NCBI GenBank assembly: GCA_003149345.1
Contig: QFWI01000011.1
Location: forward strand, 310,001-374,000
Length of the DNA: 64,000 nt
Origin: Vampirovibrio chlorellavorus
GTDB lineage: Bacteria > Cyanobacteriota > Vampirovibrionia > Vampirovibrionales > Vampirovibrionaceae
Reading direction: 5' to 3'
In this document: one piece after another, positions 52,142-60,598 of the stretch
How the letters are laid out: every line of letters starts with the position of its first letter
Position numbering within the stretch: position 1 is the stretch's first letter
The notes under the pieces: generated by a model
Seen by the model: the letters and a program-made list of their open reading frames with translations, nothing else
The model's database searches: none
What the model was told of the DNA's origin: nothing
Made by a program: the position numbers and the translations under genes

Positions 52142-53009
52142 TACTTAACTCTCCGAAAGTAATTACTGAGATGGCTTCTGCACGTAAATTGGAGTCAATT
52201 CCCAGTTGGGCGAAAATTCGATCAATCTCTGCCCCACTGGCAAAGGAGCCCCCCATCAGGGCGTTGCGAATGGTTTTGCGTTTCTGGGCAAAGGCGGTGC
52301 GCACCAGTCTGGAAAGCAACGCCAGATCGTTCACCTGAATCAACGGCTCCGGACGGGGAAACAGCGTGACCACGGCGGATTCCACCTTGGGGGGCGGATA
52401 AAAATCGGAGGCGGGCACCACAAAGTCAAACCGGGGTTCAAACCAATACTGCAAGGCAATGGAAAGCGGATTGAAAGCCCGTTGTCCCGGATGGGCGCAG
52501 ATTCGCTCGGCCACTTCCTTTTGCACCATGACCGTCAGCTGGGTGATTTGCTGGCGCAAGGGGTAGTGAGCCTGGTACAGTTCGCCCGCCAGCAAAAACA
52601 TAATTTTAGAAGTGATCTGATAGGGCAGGTTCCCCACCACTTTGAATTTGGAGGTGGCGGTGGTAAAACTCTCAAAGTCGAATTTGAGAATGTCCTGCTC
52701 CACCAGATGAAAGTTAGGATGCTGGCCCGCAGGGAAACGCTCTCGCAAATGCTTGCACATACGCCGATCCAGTTCCACGGCGGTTAGCTGGCAGCCAGTG
52801 GCCAGCAGTTTTTCGGTGAGAAAACCGCCGCCGGGGCCAATTTCCAGCAACTGATCGCTGGGGCTGAGATCCATAAGGTCGCAAATAGCCTTCAGCACCG
52901 TTTCCCGAATCAGGAAATGCTGGCTGAAGCGCTTTTTTAACCGTAAATGGCGGGCTTCTTCAAGTAAGAGATTGTTGGTGGGACGGGGTTTTTGAGGATA
53001 GGATGGCAT
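52110..53009 (-). CDS. rsmA: 16S rRNA (adenine(1518)-N6/adenine(1519)-N6)-dimethyltransferase
   Basis: This 299-residue KsgA/RsmA enzyme shows KKRFSQHFL, the SAM site LLEIGPGGGFLTEKLL, VELDRRM and the catalytic NLPYQI motif. It dimethylates two adenines in helix 45 of 16S rRNA late in small-subunit assembly. It begins one base after the ROK kinase gene ends and overlaps ispE, so the three genes form one unit. Confidence 0.95.
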   Translation of the reverse strand: MPSYPQKPRPTNNLLLEEARHLRLKKRFSQHFLIRETVLKAICDLMDLSPSDQLLEIGPGGGFLTEKLLATGCQLTAVELDRRMCKHLRERFPAGQHPNFHLVEQDILKFDFESFTTATSKFKVVGNLPYQITSKIMFLLAGELYQAHYPLRQQITQLTVMVQKEVAERICAHPGQRAFNPLSIALQYWFEPRFDFVVPASDFYPPPKVESAVVTLFPRPEPLIQVNDLALLSRLVRTAFAQKRKTIRNALMGGSFASGAEIDRIFAQLGIDSNLRAEAISVITFGELSNAFGSNASQN

Positions 53010-54044
53010 TTAGGCAAGCGGCTCTGGTTGGGACTCTAGGGCAAGGTATGCGGCCCCCACGATACCGGCGTGGTTGCCCAGGGCGGCGGGCACTAACTGG
53101 AAGGCATCACTCATGGCGCGTTCCCGGGTGCGCTCCAGCAATAAATCGAAGTCCACAAACTGGGCCAGACCGCCGCCCACCACAATCATGTCCGGGTCCA
53201 TCACGTTGATCAGGCTGCTCAGGCCCACGGCAATGTGATGGTGCCAGTCATCTATAATTTGCTGGCCAATGTGGTTGTTGTCTTTCCAGGCGGCAATGAC
53301 GGCATACGTGGTTACTTTACCGTTCTCGCAGTATTTGGTTTTAAATTCCTGCTGGGCTTTTTCCGGGGCGGCTTCTACGGCGCGTTCCGCGGTAATTTGC
53401 AGGCCGGTGCCAGAGGCGAAAGCTTCCCAGCAGTCCCAGCGACCGCAGGTGCATTTGCGTTCCCGTTTGTGGGCAATGGCGATATGGCCCCCTTCTCCGG
53501 CGTAAAAGTGAGAACCCCGATACATTTGTCCGTTAAACACAATACCCATACCCACCCCGGTGCCCAGGGTAATGGCAAACATATTTTGGGAGCCTTTGGC
53601 CGCACCCGAGCGCCATTCTCCGTAAGCGGCGGCGTTGGCGTCGTTTTCCACATGCACGGGCAAGCCGGTTTTGGCTTCCAGCAGTTCTTTCAGGTTGGCG
53701 ATGTTTTTGAGCGCTGGCATGTTGCCGGTAGAGCCCAGAATACGCCCGTGAATGGAGTCCACCACACCCGCGGTGGAAATGCCCACGGCGGAAACACCGT
53801 GTTCGGCGTTCAGTTTCTGGATCATGTCCACCAGGGTGTTCAAAAAAGTGTCCGAATCGGTGGGGGTGGGGCTGTTTAACAGGGAAACCAGTTCATCTTC
53901 GCCGATGCCGGGGTTGTGGCGGACCACGGCCGCGTTAATTTTGGTACCGCCGATGTCAATGCCGATGGGGGGGTGCCCAACTGCCAGCTTGGAGGGGCTG
54001 TGATAGGGTTGGGGGTTCAGTTGGGAAACAACGGTATCTTTCAT
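53010..54044 (-). CDS. ROK-family sugar kinase (probable glucokinase)
   Basis: This 344-residue ROK kinase has the phosphate motif GIDIGGTKINAAV, the sugar-site segment HVENDANAAAYGEW and the zinc motif CTCGRWDCWEAFASG. It has no DNA-binding domain, so it is an enzyme and not a ROK repressor. Glucose is the most common substrate of this subgroup, but other hexoses are possible. It is the first gene of the unit with rsmA and ispE. Confidence 0.9.
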   Translation of the reverse strand: MKDTVVSQLNPQPYHSPSKLAVGHPPIGIDIGGTKINAAVVRHNPGIGEDELVSLLNSPTPTDSDTFLNTLVDMIQKLNAEHGVSAVGISTAGVVDSIHGRILGSTGNMPALKNIANLKELLEAKTGLPVHVENDANAAAYGEWRSGAAKGSQNMFAITLGTGVGMGIVFNGQMYRGSHFYAGEGGHIAIAHKRERKCTCGRWDCWEAFASGTGLQITAERAVEAAPEKAQQEFKTKYCENGKVTTYAVIAAWKDNNHIGQQIIDDWHHHIAVGLSSLINVMDPDMIVVGGGLAQFVDFDLLLERTRERAMSDAFQLVPAALGNHAGIVGAAYLALESQPEPLA

Positions 54045-54393
54045 GGCGCTGCTCTCTTTGGTTGGACGGGCGGGCTAATCTAATACGGTGGAGAAGTGAA
54101 GGGATAAACAGTGAATCAAACTGGGGATGATTTTACCGTAAAAGCGGGCTTCTTGCATCGGCGGGGCTTGAAATCGTCGAATGCCTCAGCAATCCCCCCG
54201 AGTGCCGGGGTGGTGGGCGGTCTGGGGTTTTTGGCAGGCTCCTCGACTTTTAATGGTCTATTTGCATTACAATAGTGCCCATCGAGCGGCTTGGCTGCGG
54301 CTTGTTTCAAGCCTTGGCGCTGAGTGCGAAAAATCGCTCAGATACTAGCTCAAGCGGATATTTTTCTCATTTAAGCAAGGACTGATCGCCTTT
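54045..54393. other. Intergenic region with candidate promoter and leader hairpins
   Basis: This 349-base gap separates divergent genes. TACAAT (54268-54273) is a plausible -10 box for the cytochrome gene, with TCGACT 19 bases upstream as a weak -35. The leader then forms GGCTTG-TTT-CAAGCC (54299-54313) and a stem CTGAG.GCG / CGCTCAG (about 54319-54340). No open frame or RNA family is recognised. Confidence 0.35.
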
Positions 54394-55269
54394 ATGCGTT
54401 TCCCCCTCCGCAAACTGATTCTCCTGATCCTGTTGATGCTGGCCGTGATCTCCATGTGGTTGATCTTCACCACGCCGGGCCGCAAACCGGTGGTCATTTC
54501 CGTTTATGAGCCACCCATTATCAAGGCGGAACAGCGGGTTGAGAACGTGGGGCAGGTGGAAACCGACAGTAAAGTGCCCGCTCATTTTTTACTCTACAAC
54601 GTGGGTGGCAAGCCGCTCAAAATCGTCGATGTGCAGACTTCTTGCGGCTGTACGGTGGCCAAGCTCTCTAAAACCGTGGTCTATCCCGGGGATTTTACCC
54701 GTCTTGATGTGTCTTTGGATACCAGCATCAAGCTGGGCAAAGTCCGCAAGCAAATCACGGTGAAAAGTAACGATCCCAAGCGCCCGGCGCTGGCGTTGTT
54801 CCTGGTGGGGGAAGTGCTGCCCAAGAAAATGGCCAGTCACGCCCCAGTGACGGTACAGGCCACCGATCGCCTGGTGTTGTTCAAGGGGGAGTGCGCCACT
54901 TGCCACGTACAGGCGGGTAAAGGCAAAACCGGAAAAGCCCTGTTTGTGGCCGATTGCGCCATGTGCCACGGGATCAACGGGCAAGGGCATCAGAGTGCCG
55001 GGCCTTCCCTGTTGCAGGGCAATTACGAGGATGAGACTTACCGGACCCAAATGCGTAAAATCATCGCCGAAGGCTCTGCTCAATCGCCCCAAATGCCGCC
55101 ATTTTCCAAGCAACACGGCGGCCCGTTGACGGATGATGAGATTGATTCTCTGGTGGCTTTTTTGAAAGTGCAAGCCATGAAGCAGCGCATGGGCCTGCTG
55201 AATCAACCGGCGGCTGAAGAGACTGAGGATCAGGCGGCCTTTGAAGATGCCTTGCGTCAGCCGCACTAG
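54394..55269 (+). CDS. DUF1573 domain fused to a cytochrome c domain with two CxxCH motifs
   Basis: This 291-residue protein has an N-terminal membrane anchor or signal (LILLILLMLAVISMWLIF). A DUF1573 Ig-like domain follows (about 40-150; NVGGKPLKIVDVQTSCGCTVA), and then a cytochrome c region. Two haem-attachment motifs lie only 21 residues apart, CATCH at 167-171 and CAMCH at 188-192. The Met of QMPPFS is a candidate axial ligand. Periplasmic electron transfer is likely. It would need the ResB-CcsA system found at 36-38 kb. Whether both haem motifs are used is open. Confidence 0.85.
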   Translation: MRFPLRKLILLILLMLAVISMWLIFTTPGRKPVVISVYEPPIIKAEQRVENVGQVETDSKVPAHFLLYNVGGKPLKIVDVQTSCGCTVAKLSKTVVYPGDFTRLDVSLDTSIKLGKVRKQITVKSNDPKRPALALFLVGEVLPKKMASHAPVTVQATDRLVLFKGECATCHVQAGKGKTGKALFVADCAMCHGINGQGHQSAGPSLLQGNYEDETYRTQMRKIIAEGSAQSPQMPPFSKQHGGPLTDDEIDSLVAFLKVQAMKQRMGLLNQPAAEETEDQAAFEDALRQPH

Positions 55270-55319
55270 GACTTTCCCACGGTATTTCCACGCTGAGTCA
55301 AGGGCCACGGCATCCGCTT

Positions 55320-56072
55320 TTATCGACCGGGACGGGTTTGCTCCAGTCGTCGGCGTTCTTCCTCCAGGGCCTGGGCGGTTTTGCCCACCAACAAGGCTGC
55401 CTGTGAGCGCACCAGCCAGCTGTCATCCTGCAGGGCGATCACGGCCAACGGCAAATAGTGCCCGCTGCAAGCGCCCACCTGTCCTTGCTCCACCATTTCC
55501 AGAAAAGCGCTTAAAACGGTCAGGCGAATGTAGGGGGCTTGTTTGCCCGGATTGGTTCGAGCCTTCTCAAAGGCCAGACTCAGATGGGTCAAGGCGGCTG
55601 GCCCCAGACGGGCCATGGCTTCGGCCACGTTTTTGCGGACAGTGGGGTCATCGTGGCCTAGAATCTGGCTGAGCGGCTCCAGGGCGGCTCCGGCTTTCAG
55701 GGTGCCCAGGGCGTAAGCGGCGTTGGCCACCACGCTGCTTTCCCGATCCTTTAAATGTTCAATGAGCAAGGGGACCGCCTGCTCCATCGGGGCGGCCCCC
55801 GGTCGGGCTACCGCAGCGCTTTTGGTCGCCGCACCCGACTGAAAAGCGAACACCTGTTTGCCCTCAAACTCATAATCGAACCCGGCCCGACGCACAGCCT
55901 CCTCGGCCTCTTCCAGCGTGGCAAACAATTGGGCCTCCGCCCCGGCGGGGTTGGGAATGAGTAAACGGCCCTGAGGGCTGCTGATGGCCATGGCGGGAAC
56001 GGCGAACCAGGTTTCCGCTTCTCCCGTGGCCGAGCGTTTCTGGATTTTCTTAATGGGAATGAACGAGCTCAT
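55320..56072 (-). CDS. HEAT-repeat protein
   Basis: This protein of about 250 residues has a small N-terminal alpha/beta region (LFATLEEAEEAVRRAGFDYEF) followed by HEAT-type repeats (about 100-230; VVANAAYALGTLKAGAALEPL, PTVRKNVAEAMARLG, WLVRSQAALLVGKTA). Such repeats bind proteins and are common in phycobilisome-lyase-like families of cyanobacteria, though no lyase function is implied here. ATG 56072 avoids overlap with the upstream gene; a longer reading from 56132 is less likely. Confidence 0.7.
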   Translation of the reverse strand: MSSFIPIKKIQKRSATGEAETWFAVPAMAISSPQGRLLIPNPAGAEAQLFATLEEAEEAVRRAGFDYEFEGKQVFAFQSGAATKSAAVARPGAAPMEQAVPLLIEHLKDRESSVVANAAYALGTLKAGAALEPLSQILGHDDPTVRKNVAEAMARLGPAALTHLSLAFEKARTNPGKQAPYIRLTVLSAFLEMVEQGQVGACSGHYLPLAVIALQDDSWLVRSQAALLVGKTAQALEEERRRLEQTRPGR

Positions 56073-56091
56073 AGGGCTATTGTATGCCAGT

Positions 56092-57696
56092 TCACGGATT
56101 TGTAGTGGGGTTTTCTGGTGGGGTTGGCCCACTCAGAATTGTACGGAAGGCATCGGGAATGTGTTGGGTGATGTCGGAAGCCCGCAGGGCGTAAATGGTT
56201 CGTTTTCGGGCGGCGGTATCCCCGGCGCAGCCATGCAGGTAAACCCCCAAGGGAGCCGCTTGCCAAATGGGCTGCTTTTGAGCCTGCTGTTGAGCGGCCA
56301 GCGCCCCGATGATACCGCTGAGAACATCGCCACTTCCGGCGGTGGCCATGCCCGGATTGCCGGTGGGAGAAATCCACACTTGCTCAGAGTCTACGGCCGG
56401 GGTGCGGGGGGCGATGACTGTGGAGGCCGATTTCAGCACCACGGTAGCCCCATAGCGTTCCTGGGCCCGTTGGGCGGCTTGTGGAAGATTTTTGGAAACC
56501 ACGTCGCCCTCACAGCCAAGCAAGCGGGCGCACTCTCCCACATGCGGGGTCAGGATAAAATGCCCTGATAAAGCGAGGGGCTGCTGGGCCAGGGCGGTTA
56601 AGGCGTCGGCATCCACAATGACCGCGAGATTCAGGGCTTTGAAGTTTTCCAACAGGGCTTGCACGGCGGTCAGGGTGTTCGGAGCCCGTCCCAGACCGGG
56701 GCCGATGACAATGGTACTGTATCGACCGTCAACCAGGGCCGCCTGAATAGTGGAAACCGAGGCGGCTCCCAATTGATGGGTATCCGGCAAGGGCAGGCGC
56801 ATAATCTCCGCCCGGCAAGGGACTTGACTAAACACGCCGGGCACGCTAGCCAGGGTCACCAGTCCGGCTCCGCAACTGGCCGCCGCTTCCGCGCATAAAA
56901 TGGCCGCGCCGGGCATGGCCTGACTTCCGGCAATCACCATCACATGGCCGAACTGGTACTTATGGCTGTCTAAAGGCCTTTGGGGAAGCCACTGCTGAGC
57001 CTCTACGGTTTCAATCAGCTGGTAGGGGCTAGGTTCTTCTTTTATTAACCGGGGCGGAATGCCGATATCGGTCACGGTGATTTCACCGGCGTACCCCTTG
57101 CCCGGATACAGATACAACCCCGGCTTGCCCACGGCGAAGGTGACGGTTTGATGGGCCTGTACGGCCACTCCCAATAGGGCCCCGCTTTCACTGCCAATGC
57201 CGGAAGGCATGTCCACGGCCAGCACCCAGCATTGCCCTTGGGCCTGTCGGGCGTTCATAGCGTCAATTAGCTGGGCTTCCACCCCCTCAATGTCCCGGTT
57301 GAGGCCGCTGCCAAAGAGGGCATCCACCATAAAATCCGCTTCCCCAATCCGGCGGAGGGCTTGCTGGGGCTTTTGAGCCGCTTGAATGATTTCAATGGGC
57401 AAGCCCACCAATAGTTTTTCCAGATTCTCCAACGCCTCGTTCCGGTAACGGGTGCCGGTGTAAATGACGGTCAGTTGGGTGTAACCGGCCTCATACAATT
57501 TGCGGGCGCATACAAAGCCATCGCCGCCGTTGTTGCCGGGGCCACACAAAATCACCCCGGTCTGGGTTGGCTTGGTGTTGGCCTGAACCACGGTTGCCAC
57601 CTGTTGACCGGCGGCTTCCATGAGCTGTTGGGGGGAGATCCCCGCTTGCAGGGTGGTTTGGCGATCGACGTTGCTGAGGTTGGCAATGAGTTTCAT
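56092..57696 (-). CDS. nnr: Bifunctional NAD(P)H-hydrate epimerase/dehydratase
   Basis: This 534-residue fusion has an N-terminal NnrE epimerase (about 1-215; CGPGNNGGDGFVCARKL) and a C-terminal NnrD ADP-dependent dehydratase of ribokinase fold (about 230-534; HKYQFGHVMVIAGS, NPGMATAGSGDVLSGII). Together they repair hydrated NADH and NADPH. This is the full-length bacterial Nnr arrangement (YjeF in E. coli). ATG 57696 matches the usual start of the epimerase domain. Confidence 0.95.
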   Translation of the reverse strand: MKLIANLSNVDRQTTLQAGISPQQLMEAAGQQVATVVQANTKPTQTGVILCGPGNNGGDGFVCARKLYEAGYTQLTVIYTGTRYRNEALENLEKLLVGLPIEIIQAAQKPQQALRRIGEADFMVDALFGSGLNRDIEGVEAQLIDAMNARQAQGQCWVLAVDMPSGIGSESGALLGVAVQAHQTVTFAVGKPGLYLYPGKGYAGEITVTDIGIPPRLIKEEPSPYQLIETVEAQQWLPQRPLDSHKYQFGHVMVIAGSQAMPGAAILCAEAAASCGAGLVTLASVPGVFSQVPCRAEIMRLPLPDTHQLGAASVSTIQAALVDGRYSTIVIGPGLGRAPNTLTAVQALLENFKALNLAVIVDADALTALAQQPLALSGHFILTPHVGECARLLGCEGDVVSKNLPQAAQRAQERYGATVVLKSASTVIAPRTPAVDSEQVWISPTGNPGMATAGSGDVLSGIIGALAAQQQAQKQPIWQAAPLGVYLHGCAGDTAARKRTIYALRASDITQHIPDAFRTILSGPTPPENPTTNP

Positions 57697-57826
57697 TGGT
57701 TTTTGGAACCTGTTGGCTTGCTTAGACGTCATTGCCATAACGCTACCATAAGTCTGCCGAGTGAAGTCTGCCGAGTTGGTCAGGGCAGCGAGGGCAAGGC
57801 CTTTCCGCCGGTCATTTCGCCGGGTT

Positions 57827-57856
57827 TTGGCGCAAAGGGTTGGCCAAGGCTATAAT
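57827..57856 (+). promoter_or_regulatory. Candidate promoter of the SpoIID-like gene
   Basis: TTGGCG (57827-57832) and a perfect TATAAT (57851-57856) are 18 bases apart. The predicted start near 57863 is only 7 bases before the ATG at 57870. Either that gene has a very short leader or translation begins at ATG 57888 or 57900. Confidence 0.45.
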
Positions 57857-57869
57857 AGGGGAGAGCAGT

Positions 57870-59756
57870 ATGTTGAGAGTGAACAGGATGGGCGCGGAAA
57901 TGCGGAAAAAACAATACGGTCAAGCTTCAAAACCAATGGCCATCAAGATGGGGCTGGTCTTGGGCTGGGTGGCTCTGGCTGCCAGTGTGTTTCTGCTGAC
58001 CCGCTCCCAGGCGGACTGGTCGCCCCAAACCAATTACATCGACGCGGATCTCATCCGGGTGGGCATTAGCGACGACAGCATGACCACGCTGGAGTATCCC
58101 CGCACCCAGGTTTCGGCCACCGGCCCCTTTATCATTCGGGATAAAAATACGGGCGTGCCTGTTTTAAGTGGGAAGGCGGGGGATGTGGTCACCATTACGG
58201 TCGATGGCAATGGCTTTTATCTCAAAAGTAGCGGACTGTCTGCTGCAACGCCTACCCCGGCGCTGGGCGATGCGGCCAACCTGAATCTTCTGGCTGTGCC
58301 CCCTACGGTTCCACCGGCTGCGGTGATGCCTGTGCCGGGCCCTTTGGTGGTGGCCCCTTTAAACGATCGGGATCGCTTGAAAATTACCAACATCACCCGC
58401 CGCAAGGAAGTGCCTGAGTATCGGGGTGTGTTTGAGATTGTGCGGGCCGCCTCTTCACCCAATAAACTGACCGTGGTGGATGTGGTGTCGCTGGAAGATT
58501 ACCTGAAGGCCGTGGTGCCTAACGAGCTGCCCATGCGCTACGGGTTGGAGGCGGTGAAAGCTCAGGCCGTGGCCGCCCGGAATTACGCCATTCGCCCCCG
58601 GGAAAAGCCCTGGAAGACTTTTGATATTTGCGACTCCCAGTTGTGCCAGGTGTATTTAGGCTCTCAAACGGAAACCCCCGGTAGCAACCAGGCCATTGCC
58701 GATACCGAAGGGCTGGTGGGCCTGTACAATGGCGATCCCATTCTGGCTTTGTTCAGTTCTTCTCACGGTGGGGTGGCCGAGAATTACTCGTTTGCCTTCT
58801 CGGATCCCACCACCAAGCAGTACCCTGCCCCGCCCATCGCTTACTTGCAAGGCGGGCCCGACTTGCCCTTGCCACCCAATCTGGATTTACGCACGGAGGC
58901 GGGCGCTCGCAAGTTCTGGACGGATGCCTCCTTCCGCAGCTTCGATGTGGAATCGCCTTACTACCGCTGGGAAAAGCGCTGGACTCGCCCACAACTGGAG
59001 GCGGCCCTCAACCAGGGCTTGCTGGCGGTTTCCAAGGACAATTCCACCAAGGCCTTTATCAGCCCGTTATTCAAACCGGGTGATAGCATCGGCGTGTTCA
59101 AAGGGGTGCAAGTGCTAGAACGGGGCCTGTCCGGCAAGGCCATGGTGGTGGCCATTCAGGGTAGCCGAGGCACCTGGACGGTCAAAAAAGAGTTCCTGCT
59201 GCGCAAGGTCTTTAGCAACGGGGGCAAAATGTTGCCCAGTGGTAACGTGGTTTTCACCCCACAGAAAGACGCCAAGGGGGCCATTGTGGGCCTGATTGCC
59301 AATGGCGGCGGCTTTGGCCATGGCGTGGGCCTCAGCCAGTTGGGGGCCAGCTGGATGCACAAGCACGGCTATCGCTTCCCGCAAATTGTGCAGCACTACT
59401 ACCGGGGGGTCAGTCTGGGCTCCATTCCGGTCTCCGTGGGATCGAATCCGGTGAATAAGCCGGTCATGACCCGCTTCGACGTGCATCAGCCCAAAGGTAC
59501 CCTGTGGATTCAGGAGGGCGATTCGGCGGCTAATCTGCCCACCAAACAGGGCACCATTGAAATCGAGCTGAACGGCAAGAACCTGAAGCTCTCACCCAGC
59601 GGGTTCCGTTCCGGCATTGCCGTGGATGGCTACCTGAAGGCGGGAACGCTGAATCATCTCCTGCTATACCCGGATCGGGAGCAGCCTCAGCGTAAAATCA
59701 AGGCCTGGATTGAGCTTTATCCTGCTCAAAGTGGCTCCGCAATGGCCAATCGATAA
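57870..59756 (+). CDS. SpoIID/LytB-domain protein
   Basis: This protein of about 628 residues has an N-terminal membrane segment (LVLGWVALAASVFLLT). A beta-rich region with a Pro-rich linker follows, and then a SpoIID/LytB domain (about 200-530; VVSLEDYLKAVVPNELP, EAVKAQAVAARNYAI, SSHGGVAE, GFGHGVGLSQLGA). SpoIID proteins are lytic transglycosylases that act on denuded peptidoglycan, and homologues outside spore-formers, including cyanobacteria, are involved in cell-wall turnover. It ends 10 bases from a convergent gene. Confidence 0.9.
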   Translation: MLRVNRMGAEMRKKQYGQASKPMAIKMGLVLGWVALAASVFLLTRSQADWSPQTNYIDADLIRVGISDDSMTTLEYPRTQVSATGPFIIRDKNTGVPVLSGKAGDVVTITVDGNGFYLKSSGLSAATPTPALGDAANLNLLAVPPTVPPAAVMPVPGPLVVAPLNDRDRLKITNITRRKEVPEYRGVFEIVRAASSPNKLTVVDVVSLEDYLKAVVPNELPMRYGLEAVKAQAVAARNYAIRPREKPWKTFDICDSQLCQVYLGSQTETPGSNQAIADTEGLVGLYNGDPILALFSSSHGGVAENYSFAFSDPTTKQYPAPPIAYLQGGPDLPLPPNLDLRTEAGARKFWTDASFRSFDVESPYYRWEKRWTRPQLEAALNQGLLAVSKDNSTKAFISPLFKPGDSIGVFKGVQVLERGLSGKAMVVAIQGSRGTWTVKKEFLLRKVFSNGGKMLPSGNVVFTPQKDAKGAIVGLIANGGGFGHGVGLSQLGASWMHKHGYRFPQIVQHYYRGVSLGSIPVSVGSNPVNKPVMTRFDVHQPKGTLWIQEGDSAANLPTKQGTIEIELNGKNLKLSPSGFRSGIAVDGYLKAGTLNHLLLYPDREQPQRKIKAWIELYPAQSGSAMANR

Positions 59757-59766
59757 TATAGACCCG

Positions 59767-60324
59767 TTAATGGCTGACCGCCGGAATGGCGTCCTGATCT
59801 TCCCAGGCATCACGGTTGGGCCAGGCTCCCGGCGCTTGCCCTTCCCGCATCAGGGGATTTGAATACGAGGCTGCTGGTGTGCCGCTCATCTCAGGGGGAT
59901 TGTTTTGAGGCGCTAACGGCATCACCTCCAGATTGGAGACGGGTTGATCGGCGGGAGAGCCGATGACCACGTTCCTGATCTTGAGGCGATTCAGTTTGAC
60001 CAGGCCCGAGGCTGTTTTCAAGTCCAGTTTAAATTTATCCACGTACACAATTTCACCAAAATAGCGTTTCTTGCGGCTGGTTTCCACCACATCGTGCCGG
60101 TTGGTCAGCTGGATGCGATGAACGTTCATTTTGTTGCCTAAACTGCTTTTCTCCCGAAACTCAATGATGTCCCCAGTCACCCGATCCAGCTTGCCTTGCA
60201 CCAGCTTGCCGTTCATAAAGTGCATCACGTCCGCCCAGCTCTGGGGGGCGCACACTGTCAGCAGCGCCAATGCCAATCCCAGTTTGAGGCCAAGGGCTTG
60301 GGGGGGCTTGGGGAATTTTGGCAT
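59767..60324 (-). CDS. Secreted hypothetical protein
   Basis: This 185-residue protein has a signal peptide ending near SWA (GLALALLTVCAPQSWA). A beta-rich region contains MNGKLVQGKLDRVTGDIIEF, which resembles short SH3-like repeats that start with a GKxxxGxI pattern, and the C-terminal tail is Pro/Asn-rich. ATG 60324 has CAGGAG 10 bases upstream. No family function is known to me. Its stop is 10 bases from that of the convergent SpoIID-like gene. Confidence 0.68.
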   Translation of the reverse strand: MPKFPKPPQALGLKLGLALALLTVCAPQSWADVMHFMNGKLVQGKLDRVTGDIIEFREKSSLGNKMNVHRIQLTNRHDVVETSRKKRYFGEIVYVDKFKLDLKTASGLVKLNRLKIRNVVIGSPADQPVSNLEVMPLAPQNNPPEMSGTPAASYSNPLMREGQAPGAWPNRDAWEDQDAIPAVSH

Positions 60325-60542
60325 CGGCAAATGCTCCTGTCGATTACTGCGGGTTGGGTGCAAAGGCTTTGCCTTCTAGTCTAAGGAATTCGGTGGCTAA
60401 CAGCATCGGTTGCCTGTATGACTTCATGCTGCCCTCACGCCCGTTTTGCTTCTCTGTTGTTGCCCCCGTTTATCGCTACGCCCAGGTCTCTTCACGGTTG
60501 AGCGTAAGGCTGAAGTGCAGGGTTGACTGTCCCGAAAACGCC

Positions 60543-60572
60543 AAAACGCCCCACAGATCGAATTGCGGGGCG
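60543..60572 (-). terminator. Terminator of the aminopeptidase gene
   Basis: CGCCCC (60547-60552) pairs with GGGGCG (60567-60572), with extra partial pairing inside. On the - strand the stem is followed by TTTT and then a second T run. Confidence 0.6.
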
Positions 60573-60598
60573 AGGTGGCTCTTTGGTCGGTGGTGGGT

